This document shows, piece after piece, positions 22,432 through 34,102 of a DNA stretch of 64,000 nt (positions are counted from its first letter, which is position 1; each line of letters starts with the position of its first letter). The notes beneath the pieces are model-generated. The model had not been told where the DNA came from. It saw only the letters and a list, made by a program, of their open reading frames with translations, and did no database searches. Source of the stretch: Adineta ricciae. Its lineage: Eukaryota > Rotifera > Eurotatoria > Adinetida > Adinetidae. Location of the stretch: NCBI GenBank assembly GCA_905250025.1, contig CAJNOJ010000229.1:1-64000 (forward strand), read 5' to 3'. Position numbers and translations under genes: made by a program.

Positions 22432-23094
22432 TTATACAAATGAGATAGGATATGTTGATTCGCATGTTCTAAAGACAAAGTATAACAAGAGTCAGCGCAA
22501 TATCGCGATAACTTACTCGATTGAAGAAGACGTTGTTGTTGCTTGTTGATTATAGACCCATCGAAGAGCATTTGTCAGTGATGCTTGATGATCTAAAATA
22601 GACAATAATAAAATTGTTTTACTATCAGTTAACTTACTTTGTCTTTCAGTTGCGCGACGACGATATTCATTCACAGATTTGATTTCGAACCAAGACTTCT
22701 ACGAAAGTAAAGTAATAACCAATGTGCAGATATGAAAGAATCGTTACTTTTATTTTACAACCGTTATTGGCTAATTTTTGAAAGAATTTCATGAGACACA
22801 GAACGACTATTAAAGCTATTTCAATGACGAGTAGGTTAATATGAGTTGTAATCGACGAGAAAATATTTGGATTTTTCATATCATTTGTTGAATTTGTTGA
22901 TGTTTGAGGAAAGTTAGTAGTGGGTGTTGTTTTTGTTGAGGTGGATGAAAGAAAAGACTTGACAAAATCATCGAAAAAAGGAAATGATTCAGCATAAACG
23001 AGCTACATCAAAATGTCATCTATATTAATTAAGACAAAAATCAATTGCTTACTGTAACCATTAGTGCGCAACTTAGAAGAACAAACGTAAACAT
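22432..23094 (-). CDS. Small single-pass membrane protein paired with the Env-like gene
   Basis: Five exons (23094-23053, 23002-22748, 22698-22638, 22592-22517, 22468-22432) join in phase to 156 residues with introns of 45-51 nt. The order is a signal peptide (MFTFVLLSCALMV), a short Ser/Thr/Pro-rich ectodomain with two NST sequons, one membrane segment (INLLVIEIALIVVLCLMKFF, about residues 75-94) and a ~60-residue cytoplasmic part. I do not recognise the family. It lies 446 bp upstream of the Env-like gene on the same strand, and the pair is duplicated together. A TATA-like box lies about 90 bp upstream. The phase agreement across all five exons makes the model credible. Confidence 0.65.
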
Positions 23095-23183
23095 TTTGTA
23101 AATGTCAAGAGATGAGTGTAGTGAAGGTGAATGCTTGTGCTAGATAATATGTAGAAATGCTCAAACATAAGGTGCTGCTCCGA

Positions 23184-23190
23184 TTTTATA
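23184..23190 (-). promoter_or_regulatory. TATA box of the small membrane-protein gene
   Basis: On the minus strand TATAAAA lies about 90 bases before the ATG at 23094, followed by a GC-rich GGAGCAGCACC stretch. Position and sequence fit a core promoter. Confidence 0.5.
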
Positions 23191-24476
23191 TGTGATTATC
23201 AATCATCATATCTATTTTCGCCGACAAAACAATTACATGTATGTATAACATAAAAGAGACGATCAATAACACAGAGTGTCCATGTGCGATGTATCCTTGT
23301 CATCTACTAATTATGTTGTCGATCAATGAAGGGATCATCTCTCGTAGTATGAGTATGTTAATTCGATAGTTTCTCGAAAGTACGCAAGTTTCATCAGAGC
23401 ATCACTACTGTTCATACATTTAGTGTTTTCGCTCGACTGGAAGATGCAAATTTCGATGGAAAGTTTGTGTTGCCGTCTGAATTCTGAATTAAAATAATAC
23501 TTTATCAAAACTTTTAGTCTTCATTTTTCTCGATCAACTTAGTCTAAAAATGTACTGCTGAAAGGAAAGATAATGCCGTCAATTAGTTTGAAAATGAATG
23601 AAACTATAAAATGAAATGTGAGTATCGATCCTTAGACATACATGAAAGAACACAAATTCATATGCAAAAAAGTAAGGAAAGTGGCAACTGTGACATACAC
23701 AATACATAAACAAAATACAGCTTTGTGTGCAACCAATTTTTGCGATATTTCTGACAAAATCTAAATCATAAGAAGAGATGTAATCATTGTCGACAGTTGC
23801 AGCTATTTGATTTTCACAAAATGCTTTTACAAACGTTCAACTTAACTCGATAAATTTCTTTTATACATTGATACAATCTTCATCAATAAATTGTTCTATT
23901 TTTACGATAGTTTGATCGAGGGTGTGTTTCTACACTGACACTGAATGTGTCAAAAGATTTAATGCAAAGCACTTCCAAATAGGATAGGACTGGTCATCTT
24001 CTGTGTGACAAATCATTTGTACGGATCGATCAAATTGTGCAATCTGCATCCATTTGTTTTCAATGTAGTTGATAGCATCAATATATCCTATTCTTAAATG
24101 GGAAAGAGAAGATTAAAAACGTGCGTTAAGTCTATTTGACACCTTACCTATAGCAGGAAATTCATCAACCGATAACATCTGATATATAAAACCAACGATT
24201 CAAACGAAAATTTTATGTTTTAATGATGTTTCGATTGTAACTGAAACTCTAGAATATCTTCTAAACAATATATTAATGAAACAGTTTCATTTGAAACAAC
24301 TTGTTGAACTTCTATCAGATTTCTTTCACTACGATTGTTTATAGTTATGGCGAACGTATTGTATTTGATGTTTTTTTTTAATTTGAACGTCGTTCAACCG
24401 TATCATTCTACGAAAAGGAAATAGAATTTGATTGGTCATAGATAAAATATTTTCATCGGAAAGTGTTTCACAACGG
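23191..24476. other. Divergent intergenic region, no gene seen
   Basis: AT-rich, without open frames of note on either strand. It separates the minus-strand membrane-protein gene from the plus-strand transposase gene. Confidence 0.5.
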
Positions 24477-24477
24477 A

Positions 24478-24488
24478 TTATATAAATA
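24478..24488 (+). promoter_or_regulatory. TATA box of the transposase-peptidase gene
   Basis: TATATAAATAG lies about 75 bases upstream of the start codon at 24562, the expected distance for a short 5' UTR. Confidence 0.55.
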
Positions 24489-24561
24489 GCGATTGTTTCA
24501 TCGAAGGATACTAAAAATCAGAAGGATACATTGCTGCTTTATTTCAAGTAGTTTAAACAAG

Positions 24562-27500
24562 ATGGTAATGAACAAGTCGAAGAAGAAAGATTATTGGAAT
24601 GATATCGGTAATGAAGAGGGTTTTCTCGCTGCTGTCAGTCAACTGGGATCTGACTATAAAATGTTAGATGCCAAAGGTGAGGGCTGTCAAAACGCCGATG
24701 GCATATGGGGTCGATTAGCAGAATTGACGAAACTTGACAGCAAATCTACATACGATGCTCGAAAATGGCTCTACACGGTGTGGAACAACGATCGTCGAAA
24801 AGTTCGTACAACATTTTTACGTACGCAAGCTACTGACGCTTCGTCAGGTGATCCACATAAATCACCTGATGACATCACGAACAAAAGTAGTCAGAACACT
24901 GACGAAGTAAGTTTTTCATTCTCGTTTGTTCTTATGTCGCACTCTTTCGATGCTTAACGATAATTTGAAACATTCGGAGAGCATCATCGTAACATGCATG
25001 AAATTTTTCATAGACGTTGACCGTCAATGCATTCATATGAAATTGAAAAGCATCCACTATTTTACACTTTCAACATCAATACGTTTGTCGATTGACCACA
25101 TTGATCAATCAACTTCAGAGCGAGATATTTCAGAATTCAAAGAAAACATCATTGTTGTTAAGAGACTCATTTATCTGGGATGAGCATCATCTTTGAACTT
25201 TTGTTCTGTAGCGATTTCAAAAATGTAACAAGAGTTAAGCGTATCGATAGAATGAAAGGGAAAGGGAAAGGATATATTTGTTGCTCAGTGATGTTGACAT
25301 GTTTTTATCAATCGTATCATTGTTAGTGTATGTATAAATGTGTGACTGAAGCAGAAACAGAAAGAGACTTGTACTGTTTGCCGAACTGAAAGAGAGTGAG
25401 ACACAAATCTCACAGAAGACTTATTCTGATTTTCTTGTTTAAAAACTGAATGATTGACAATCTACGATAACAGATCAGAGAAAATAAACAAATGAAAGAG
25501 TGTCGTTTCGTATTAATTTGTATTTAGGCGCCGAAAATTCCATCGTTGATGGCAATGCCATCTCTTGATCCGAAAAACTTGAGATCAAAGAGCAAGACAA
25601 ATTCACGTTGTGTATATTATTTTACCATGGCATATGATCAATGGAAGATGTTTTATGATTACAAAATAGAAGATGTTCATACTGGTTGGAGCGATAGAAT
25701 TGTTTCTCACTTATACAAGCTTGGTATCACTTGCACTGTCATTTTTCGATATCATCATAGTCGACTAATAGATTCACGAAAACAAAATTGTACATTGTTC
25801 AGTGCTAGCGGATATTGTAAAGTAGAAACATGTCCTGTAAAGGTTGACATTGACATTGCATCTGAACCGAAACAAAAAGGTGATCCATCGGTTTTTAAAG
25901 TAGTCGTTGTTGGTGAGAAAAACCACGATCCAAAAAAACAAAAAGTCAGTCGTTCAGTTACAGGACCCCTTCGGGAAGCGATCGGTATGTTAGGATTTTT
26001 TACTAAATATGTCATGTTATAATTGATATTTTAGCGAAAGAAGTGAAAACTATTGGTGCATTAAGTGTTTATGAACGAAATTTACGACATGCTAATGAAG
26101 ATTTGCTGAGAGAGGGAAACTTCAGTGAAGTTCCTTCCAAAGAAGTATTGGACAAAATCAAACAGGAATATGACAAGAAATATCGTTTGGATGAAAATTG
26201 TTTCAAAGAAGTGCGCATGTTCGCGTTTGTCACTAGATATAGTGATGTCCATTCTAAAGAAGTGAAAGGTGAGAATTCTTACAACTCTTAATTATTCATT
26301 CCGCTGAGCATTCGATTATTCTTTTCTGAATCTGCAATGATAGAAATACGCATTGTTATCATTAGATTCTACAGAATCGGTGAAACGTATGCTAATAGCT
26401 CGACTGACTTATAAAACTCCTTCATTGATGACGCAGTGCAAAACTTTGTAAGAATCTTTTCTCACGATTCTTCTTAGGTTTTATACAAGCTGTTAGTGAA
26501 TGGCCATTCATCGTTAAATTTTTTACAGAAATACAAATTGATCGATTTATTAAATATTGTCGAAGTGAAAAATACTCTTGTTTACATGTCGATGCTACTG
26601 GTTCTGTCGTACGCAATTTAAAAGACCAGAAAGACGTATTTTTTTACTGTCTTGTCTATCGACACGATGATTCTCCGATTTTACCACTTAGCGGAGCGCT
26701 TCTTACCGACCATACAGCTGCTTCGATCACCTCATTTCTTCTTTCTGTTAGAAGTAAATTGATGTTGCGAAGCAAAACCGCACGTCCGGCATTCGTTATA
26801 ATTGATTTCTCAGCAGCATTGATAAATAGTGTACTCGCTTCGTTCAATGTCGAAAATATTCATACTTACTTACGACGTTGTTACAATACAATCAATCGCA
26901 TGTACAAGACGAAGCAACTACGTAACATGACGTTTTTACGCTTATGCTGTTCGCATGCGATGAAAGCATTTTCTCGTGGTCTTTTCAAGATAAATGTTTC
27001 AAAAGAAACTCATCATCATTTAATGACGTTTTTCGCTATTCTATTGAATTCTACAAATTTTGATGGTATTCTTGATTTATACAGATGTCTTATACATATT
27101 TACGGAGATCCATACTGTGATACTCCCTATACGACACTTGCTTCGCTTTTGAATAAACCCGAATTAGCTGGATTTGATATTGAGCATTTTTTGGAGGAGA
27201 GTGATGTTCAAGATGATAAGGAGCTTAAGCAAGATTTTTTGGAAGAAACAAACTTCACAACAGATGCAATCATCCGACAATCACCATTTAACATCAAAGC
27301 ACGTGCCAATATTCCAGCTCTGAACAGATTTTTTGAAAGGAAAAAACTTGACGAATCACCACGTAATCAACTGTTCTCGGCAAAAATTATTTATTTATTG
27401 CATAAATGGTTTGCTTATATACCGCTTTGGTCTGGAATGTTGGTTGGATTTTACGAAAGGTAATTCTTTTCAACTTCATGAGCCAATTGTTATTGGTTGT

Positions 27501-30200
27501 AATTAGATATGCAAAAGATAAAACACCTGCTACAACAAATCAATGGGAATTTGGTTGTGGTCGAGTGTCGAATGCTTCAATCGAGACTTATTTTCGAACT
27601 ATAAAATCATCTGTATTAGAACATCACACTACTTTGCGACCAAATGACTTTCTTATGCGAATTCATAATCATGTGTTAGCTCGAATGAAAGGTGACCAAT
27701 TTGATGTCGCGCAAACATCACACGGTCGGAAAAAGAAGAAAAATGAAGCAGATGACTTGAACATACTGGATAAATGGAAACGAAGACATAAGAAGAATCC
27801 AAAAGCTGGTAAACAAACGTCTCATTTCAATGACAACGTCAGTAAAACGGTTGCGTCTAAAATAGCGTAAGTTTTCCTCATCATATGTCTCATGTTCATT
27901 TTATTAACAATATGAATTTATTAGGAAAGGAAGAAATGAAGCAATCGTATCTGATCGCAATTTAAGTCCATCGAACCAAGTCTGTTTTTCTTCCAAAAAG
28001 ACAACAAATTTCGAGTATGTATTATATGGCTAAACAGTTGATAGTTTTTCAAGTTTCAATCTGAAAATCGTGTTGATCAACATCTAAAAAGACTTACTAA
28101 GATTTGTTTGTGTTATGTATGAAGTCATTGATGGTATGATAAGAGAATTGCAATGAAGAATGAGACATAATTGACTTATCAGTCACACCTTGTTAATCAA
28201 TTTATGCGTATTGATCAAATCGACGACGATCTATAAATGAACCTAATGAGTTATAGAAATAAAAGCCGTAACGATGATTCCAGTGGATACGTATTTTAAA
28301 TTGTTCTCTGTGTATAAGAAAATTTCTCGTAAGCTCGCCAAGACAAAATGAAAACTAGAATTAAAAGGAACATTTTGTCTTACATAATGTACACGTCGAT
28401 AAATCACTGACACGTCCAGATAAAAAGATAAACAAATATTCAGCCTTCATCTCTTTGGTATCGCTATAGCATTTTATGAACATCTTAACTTGATATTGGT
28501 TGTATTTAGCGATCCAGATTCCGATAAATCAGTCAGCTCTTCCAATGATTGTTCAGTTGGATTTTCTGTTCTCTCGTCACAAATGCCACGTATAATCGAC
28601 GTAAACACTTGCAGTCCTAAAGCAAATTCACCATCTCCATCGCCCATCAAAATCGATGCGCCCGCGATCACGTATCCTTCTTCTTCTGATAACATCTTTT
28701 TAGCCTTGTCAGATATCACTGAGTCGCATTTATCACGAGCAACCAATTCAAAACGTTTACATTCTTCATCAAATAGTGACGGCTCTATTACCGCAGAGCA
28801 AACATCGAAACAACCCTGTCTGAGGATAAACAAGCATATATCACCTCATACAACCCAAAGTAACCTACTTCACAATACTAAAGACAATCGAACAACTACA
28901 ATCGGTACTCTTGAGCTTACATGGCCTTCATATGGAATTGAAAATGGAACATATGCAGATGAATGTTATTTTATATTTCACACTTGCACTATTGATACAG
29001 GTCTTTTTATCTTATATCACGCATACAAGGCTCACTCGAACGACTTTCGCAATCTTTTTACATCTGACGAACTTGGTATTTTCAAAATTATTCGCCGTAC
29101 ATTTCATCTGGTTGAGACAGAAGGATGGACTGTAGCGCGTCTGTACTGGCTTACTGAACACAATCTTCTTACGAATAAACACCGAAGTGGGAAATATGAT
29201 CTTATGAATACTATGGAAGCTATTGTCTTTCAATTCATCAAGCCCATGCAAACATTTCCTGTGACGTCCAAATGCTCATGCACTGTCTGTCCGAAACGAA
29301 TCCGTGAACACATAAGTATGGATATATCACTAGTGTAAGTTTTTCAAAATTATATCATCCCGATGAGGAAGAAACTACACAGAGAAAAAACACGCCTATA
29401 CAATATGACACTCACCGATAATGAACGAATGTGATAAAAAGCGATAGAAAGGAAAACAAGAAAGGAAAGACAAATATGTAGAATGTGTTCAATTAGTGCC
29501 ACATTTCATTTCCTTCGGAATAACGTCTTTTGTCAGCAATTTTTTCTAGCAAACTAATAACTCAGTAATAGCAATTTCTTTTTTATCATAAGAATCTCTA
29601 ATTTTTCTGATTTTACAAACATAGGAAAGTCAATGATCAATTCCTGAACTTCATACCATATTTTGTTAGAACAAGAGAACATCCATGCAGAGCGGATCTT
29701 GGGCATATTAAACCGCGAAAATACCCAGCAAAATATTCTGTTGATGACAAGTTTCCAGTCGTGGATCTAGAGACGAATGTTACTCGTACAGAGTAAGTGA
29801 CGGTTCTGTTAAACTTCCTTGAAATAGCACGTTGAACTTTAGAAAGCGTTACATATGTGAAGCGAATCGAATAATTGACATAGCAAAGCTTGTACATAAA
29901 TCACCGTTTCTTATTGTTGATGTCGGATTCGATCTTGCATCTATGAGAGATTCACCAGATCCACTCTATATTGGTGAATATACGTAAGTTCACAGAATCT
30001 AGATATTTCGTGCTAACTGCATTACGTTTAGTTATAATCTCTCTGCGGCTATCAATAATACGAATCAACATTTTACAGCAGTCATCAAGATGAAAGACGG
30101 CACTTATTATCATTTTGACGATACACATCCTAAAGGATGTGTTAGTCATGACGGTCGCATTCTCGTCGAATTAGCATTGTATGTGCTAGAACTATACTAA
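24562..30200 (+). CDS. MULE-like transposase fused to a papain-fold (USP-like) peptidase
   Basis: Eleven exons: 24562-24906, 25528-25984, 26035-26268, 26366-26447, 26478-27459, 27507-27866, 27925-28014, 28510-29334, 29625-29792, 29843-29983, 30032-30200, about 1,284 codons. Exon 1 encodes a basic/acidic N-terminal domain. Exon 2 has a C2-rich DNA-binding-like region (WSDRIVSHLYKLG; SASGYCKVETCP). Exons 5-6 carry the transposase core: HVDATGSVVR, then FVIIDFSAALINSVL, then a CCSHAMKAF C-H motif, like MULE/NOF-type DDE enzymes. Exons 8-11 carry a Cys box (NTC-like HTCTIDTGLFILY) and a His/Asp box (NQHFTAVIKM then YYHFDD), the layout of UCH/USP-type or USPL1-type peptidases. All junctions keep frame except exon 4 to 5, which is off by one base in my model, so this copy may be frameshifted or spliced differently there. 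Confidence 0.72.
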
Positions 30201-31640
30201 ACACACTATCTCAGCCACTCAAATTAAATCAGACAAAACACTTTATTTCAATGTGAAACGAACTATTTTTTGTTCTTTGAAAATATATACCAATGTTCGT
30301 TCCATTGCTAATTATGCGCACATCCACTTTTCGTCCAACGATTGATCACTCTCGTCCGTGACAATTTTCTTTCCTTTCTCTTGAACCTGACCGACTGTTT
30401 TCCATTCATACAGAGAAATCTATTAACCTGATTTCTTTCGCTAATTGTATTCATCCCAGCTTGCCTGCCTTTTCGTTTGAATAAACTAAACTGAACGATA
30501 TTTTTATAAGCCATCTTCGAAAAAAACAAAATATATCCCGAAAGAAATTTAACGCAACTCATTTATAAAAAATACCGAATGTCTCTCACAATTTTCATCA
30601 CATTTAGAAATAATCTGATTCATCCAGTTATGAGAGATGACGTTAAAAGATACCTCCGCCAAAAACTACGCATGATTTCATTTACAATATTACAAGCTAG
30701 CGATCATTAATATCAGTAAATTCGTTCCACATCTATATCTCAACGAATCTTAATTCTCTACATTAGTGGGGTTTACACCATTATTCTCCAAAAATTTTCA
30801 TCTACAACAAAAACTCTGAAAAAAACGAATTTTCCATAACCTGCGTGTAAACCACCATAACCATCATTGATATCCGATTCCCTAGCAGCGAGAAGATTTT
30901 TAGCTTAACCCTTTGACTCCCGACTTTTCTTTATGGAACTAATGTTTGAAAAAAACATGATGATAAGTGACTAAGCAGTGTTTTGGGACTGCTGCTTAAG
31001 TTGTCACGAAAACTGTTATTCTATGAGTATGTGCATGTTTAGTTTATTGTTGACGCACAAAGCTTTTGCTGACAAAAAAAGCATTTTTTCACACAATTAG
31101 AAACATCACAAACAGTACATATTACATTCGTTTTCTTTTTTATTAAAATAAGGACATCTACAATAAGTTGGAATAGAATCTGGCAAATCATCTGACAATC
31201 GTGGTTTTTAATAATCTTCCAAATGACTACTCTTTCATCAGAACCTGGATCCATTGAATTTTAGAAAACACTCAGGTTTTTGAGATAATTCAAAGTTCAA
31301 ATATTACACCGGTAGTTCTATCGACGATATAATTATCCAATTATACTGTAGTACCTTCTCTTATGAGGAAAAAACAACAGCACAAAGTGTTTCGAGACAC
31401 AAATTACAGAATATTTAGCAAAACCTTGCGAATTCAAAAGGGCTACCCGACTAATTACGTTTTTAGATTCATAAAAATATCTATACAGCCGTTCAAACAA
31501 GCATCCCAACTATGACCAAAAAAATGAAAATATTCTCTCTGAACATCGGAAACCTCAAATAATTTCGAATTTTTTTTCAAAAATATAAATTCTCACTAAG
31601 GCGGGAAGTATATATCCCACCGGGAGTAAAAGGGTTAAAT
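30201..31640. other. Gene-free stretch
   Basis: No supported coding region; short frames at 30308-30562 and 31039-31254 lack features. It may include the 3' end of the MULE-like element. Confidence 0.45.
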
Positions 31641-31669
31641 CACCCACGAATGATCAATGGGCCCCATTC

Positions 31670-31793
31670 AAGTTACACCATTCGATGCAGAATGACGAAA
31701 TCTATCCATCTCAGAAGTTTCAGACCCATCACAAGTCGTTGAGCGAAGGTCAGCAGGTATTAGTGGTAAAAGCCACGATGTTACTAGTCTTTA
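31670..31793 (+). repeat. 163-bp repeat, array 3 (partial unit, inverted relative to arrays 1 and 2)
   Basis: The sequence from AAGTTACACCATTCGATGCA through TCAGCAGGTATTAGTGGTAA is the reverse complement of the 163-bp unit. It is cut off by the N run at 31794. Confidence 0.85.
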
Positions 31794-31857
31794 NNNNNNN
31801 NNNNNNNNNNNNNNNNNNNNNNNNNNNNNNNNNNNNNNNNNNNNNNNNNNNNNNNNN
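31794..31857. other. Assembly gap (64 Ns)
   Basis: A run of 64 Ns. The sequence before it is the 163-bp repeat and the sequence after it is inside exon 5 of the transposase copy 2, so the junction is unresolved. Confidence 0.98.
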
Positions 31858-33258
31858 GCATAAATGGTTTGCTTATATACCGCTTTGGTCTGGAATGTTG
31901 GTTGGATTTTACGAAAGGTAATTCTTTTCAACTTCATGAGCCAATTGTTATTGGTTGTAATTAGATATGCAAAAGATAAAACACCTGCTACAACAAATCA
32001 ATGGGAATTTGGTTCTAGTCGAGTGTCGAATACTTCAATCGAGACTTATTTTCGAACTATAAAATCATCTGTATTAGAGCATCACACTACTTTGCGACCA
32101 ACTGACCTTCTTATCCGAATTCATAATCATGTGTTAGCTCGAATGAAAGGTGACCAATTTGATGTCGCGCAAACATCACACGGGCGGAAAAAGAAGAAAG
32201 ATGAAGCAGATGACTTGAACATACTGGATAAATGGAAACGAAGACATAAGAAGAATCCAAAAGCTGGTAAACAAACGTCTCATTTCAATGACAACGTTAG
32301 TAAAACGGTTGCGTCTAAAATAGCGTAAGTTTTCCTCATCATATGTCTCATGTTCGTTTTATTAACAATATGAATTTATTAGGAAAGGAAGAAATGAAGC
32401 AATCGTATCTGATCGCAATTTAAGTCCATCGAACCAAGTCTGTTTTTCTTCAAAAAAGACAAAAATTTTCGAGTATGCATTATACGGGTAAATAGTTGAT
32501 AGATTTTCAAGTTTCAATCTGAAAATCGTGTTGATCAACATCTAAAAAGACTAAATAAGATTTTTTTTGTGTTATGTATGAAGTCATTGATGGTATGAGA
32601 AGAGAATTGCAATGAAGAATAAGAGATAATTGACTCATCAGTCACACCTTGTTAATCAATGTATGCGTATTGATCAAATCGACGACGATCTATAAATGAA
32701 CCTAATGAGTTATAGAAATAAAAGCCGTAACGGTGATTCCAGTGGATACGTATTTTAAATTGTTCTCTGCGTATAAGAAAATTTCTCGTAAGCTCGCCAA
32801 GACAAAATGAAAACTAGAATTAAAAGGAACATTTTGTCTTACATAATGTACACGTCGATAAATCACTGACACGTCTAGATAAAAAGATAAACAAATATTC
32901 AGCCTTCATCTCTTTAGTAGCGCTATAGCAGTTGATGAACATCTTAACTTGACATTGGTTGTATTTAGCGATCCAGATTCCGATAAATCAGTCAGCTCTT
33001 CCAATGATTGTTCAGTTGGATTTTCTGTTCTCTCGTCACAAATGCCATGTATAATCGACGTAAACACTTGCAGTCCTAAAGCAAATTCATCATCTCCATC
33101 GCCAATCAAAATCGATGCGCCCACGATCACGTATCCTTCTTCTTCTTCTGATAACATCTTTTTAGCCTTGTCAGATATCACTGAGTCGCATTTATCACGA
33201 GCAACCAATTCAAAACATTTATATTCTTCATCAAACAGTGACGTCCCTATTACCGCAG
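31858..33258 (+). pseudogene. Transposase-peptidase gene, copy 2: internal fragment
   Basis: It matches 27400-28797 of copy 1 through the end of exon 5, exons 6 and 7, the long intron and the start of exon 8, with conserved splice sites. The N-terminal half, the DDE core and the whole peptidase are absent. Differences include WEFGSSR where copy 1 has WEFGCGR, and one extra TCT codon in exon 8. It ends at the N at 33259, followed by 163-bp repeats. Confidence 0.85.
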
Positions 33259-33259
33259 N

Positions 33260-33628
33260 TCAGCAGGTATTAGTGGTAAAAACCACTATTTTACTAGTAT
33301 TTACTGGTGAAACCACTAGGTAGGGCTGATAGACCCCCACTCAATTTACACCATTCGATGCGGAATGACGAGATCTATCCATCACAGAAGTTTCAGACTC
33401 ATCACAAGTTCGTGAGCGAATGTCAGCAGGTATTAGTGGTAAAAACCACTATTTTACTAGTATTTACTGGTAAAACAACTAGGTAGGGTGGATGGACCCC
33501 CACTTATCTTACACCATTCGATGCAGAATGACGATATCTATCCATCACAAGTGCTTAGAGATCCATCACAAGTCCTTGAGCGGATATCAGCAAGAAATAC
33601 TCGAATCCGCTGCTAACTTCCACTACGT
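33260..33628 (+). repeat. 163-bp tandem repeat, array 4 (about 2.3 units)
   Basis: TCAGCAGGTATTAGTGGTAA recurs at 33260 and 33423 (period 163), followed by a partial unit. The end, GCTGCTAACTTCCACTACGT at about 33628, is the reverse complement of the left end of array 1 at 2894, marking a shared terminus. Confidence 0.9.
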
Positions 33629-33655
33629 CAGAAACCGTGCAGTATTAAAAAGATG

Positions 33656-34102
33656 TCATTCATCGTCTCTCAGCTTCTCATAAAACTTCTGTTTACTATC
33701 CTTGGAAATTTGGAAAGTGGTAATGGAACTGAAATATTCGCATAGGGACATGTCTGCCCAGCAGAAAATTCTTTGATAAAGATTCCACTGCAAAGAAGAA
33801 ACAAAAGATATCTTAGTAACCACAATAAGTGTTCTCTTTCTGTTCCGAAAAAGTTCATAATTGCTTTGGATCAAGTTACTTACGTCGTTATTTCTTTGTT
33901 TTCCATCATCGGATCGAGTTCTACTTGCACTTGAATTTTTTGGGATCTCTGATTCAGACGCGCCGACCGCATCCGATTTTCCCCCATCAGTTTTGCGACT
34001 ACTTTCTTTTTTTTCCTTTGATTCCTGTCGAGAACATTGAGATGTGTTATCAGGCGAATCATCTTCATATGATGGACCCGGGGATTTTGAGTGTTCATTC
34101 AT
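33656..34102 (-). CDS. Small Ser/Lys/Asp-rich protein, function unknown
   Basis: Two exons (34102-33884, 33787-33656) join in phase to 116 residues with GTAAGT and GCAG splice signals. The first exon is low-complexity, rich in Ser, Lys, Glu and Asp (MNEHSKSPGPSYEDD onward), probably disordered. The second is short and more hydrophobic (DWNLYQRIFCWADMSL) and ends KLRDDE. I recognise no domain. It lies 28 bp beyond the end of array 4. An additional upstream exon is possible, because a TTTAG acceptor sits just before the ATG. Confidence 0.45.
   Translation of the reverse strand: MNEHSKSPGPSYEDDSPDNTSQCSRQESKEKKESSRKTDGGKSDAVGASESEIPKNSSASRTRSDDGKQRNNDVSNLIQSNYELFRNRKRTLIVVTKISFVSSLQWNLYQRIFCWADMSLCEYFSSITTFQISKDSKQKFYEKLRDDE

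Larger units (their letters stand above)
24478..30200 (+). mobile_element. MULE-like DNA transposon, copy 1 (borders unknown)
   Basis: The element is defined by its transposase-peptidase gene and by a second partial copy at 31858-33258 that matches it through introns as well as exons. Copying of introns means DNA-level duplication, as expected for a DNA transposon. Terminal inverted repeats and target duplications were not found by eye. Confidence 0.6.

Noticed and set aside
19876..23190. Complete LTR retrotransposon around the Env-like gene
   Set aside because: I could not find matching long terminal repeats, a primer-binding site, or any gag/pol coding sequence.
28474..28833. 119-codon minus-strand frame
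   Set aside because: It is antisense to exon 8 of the transposase-peptidase gene and has no independent support.
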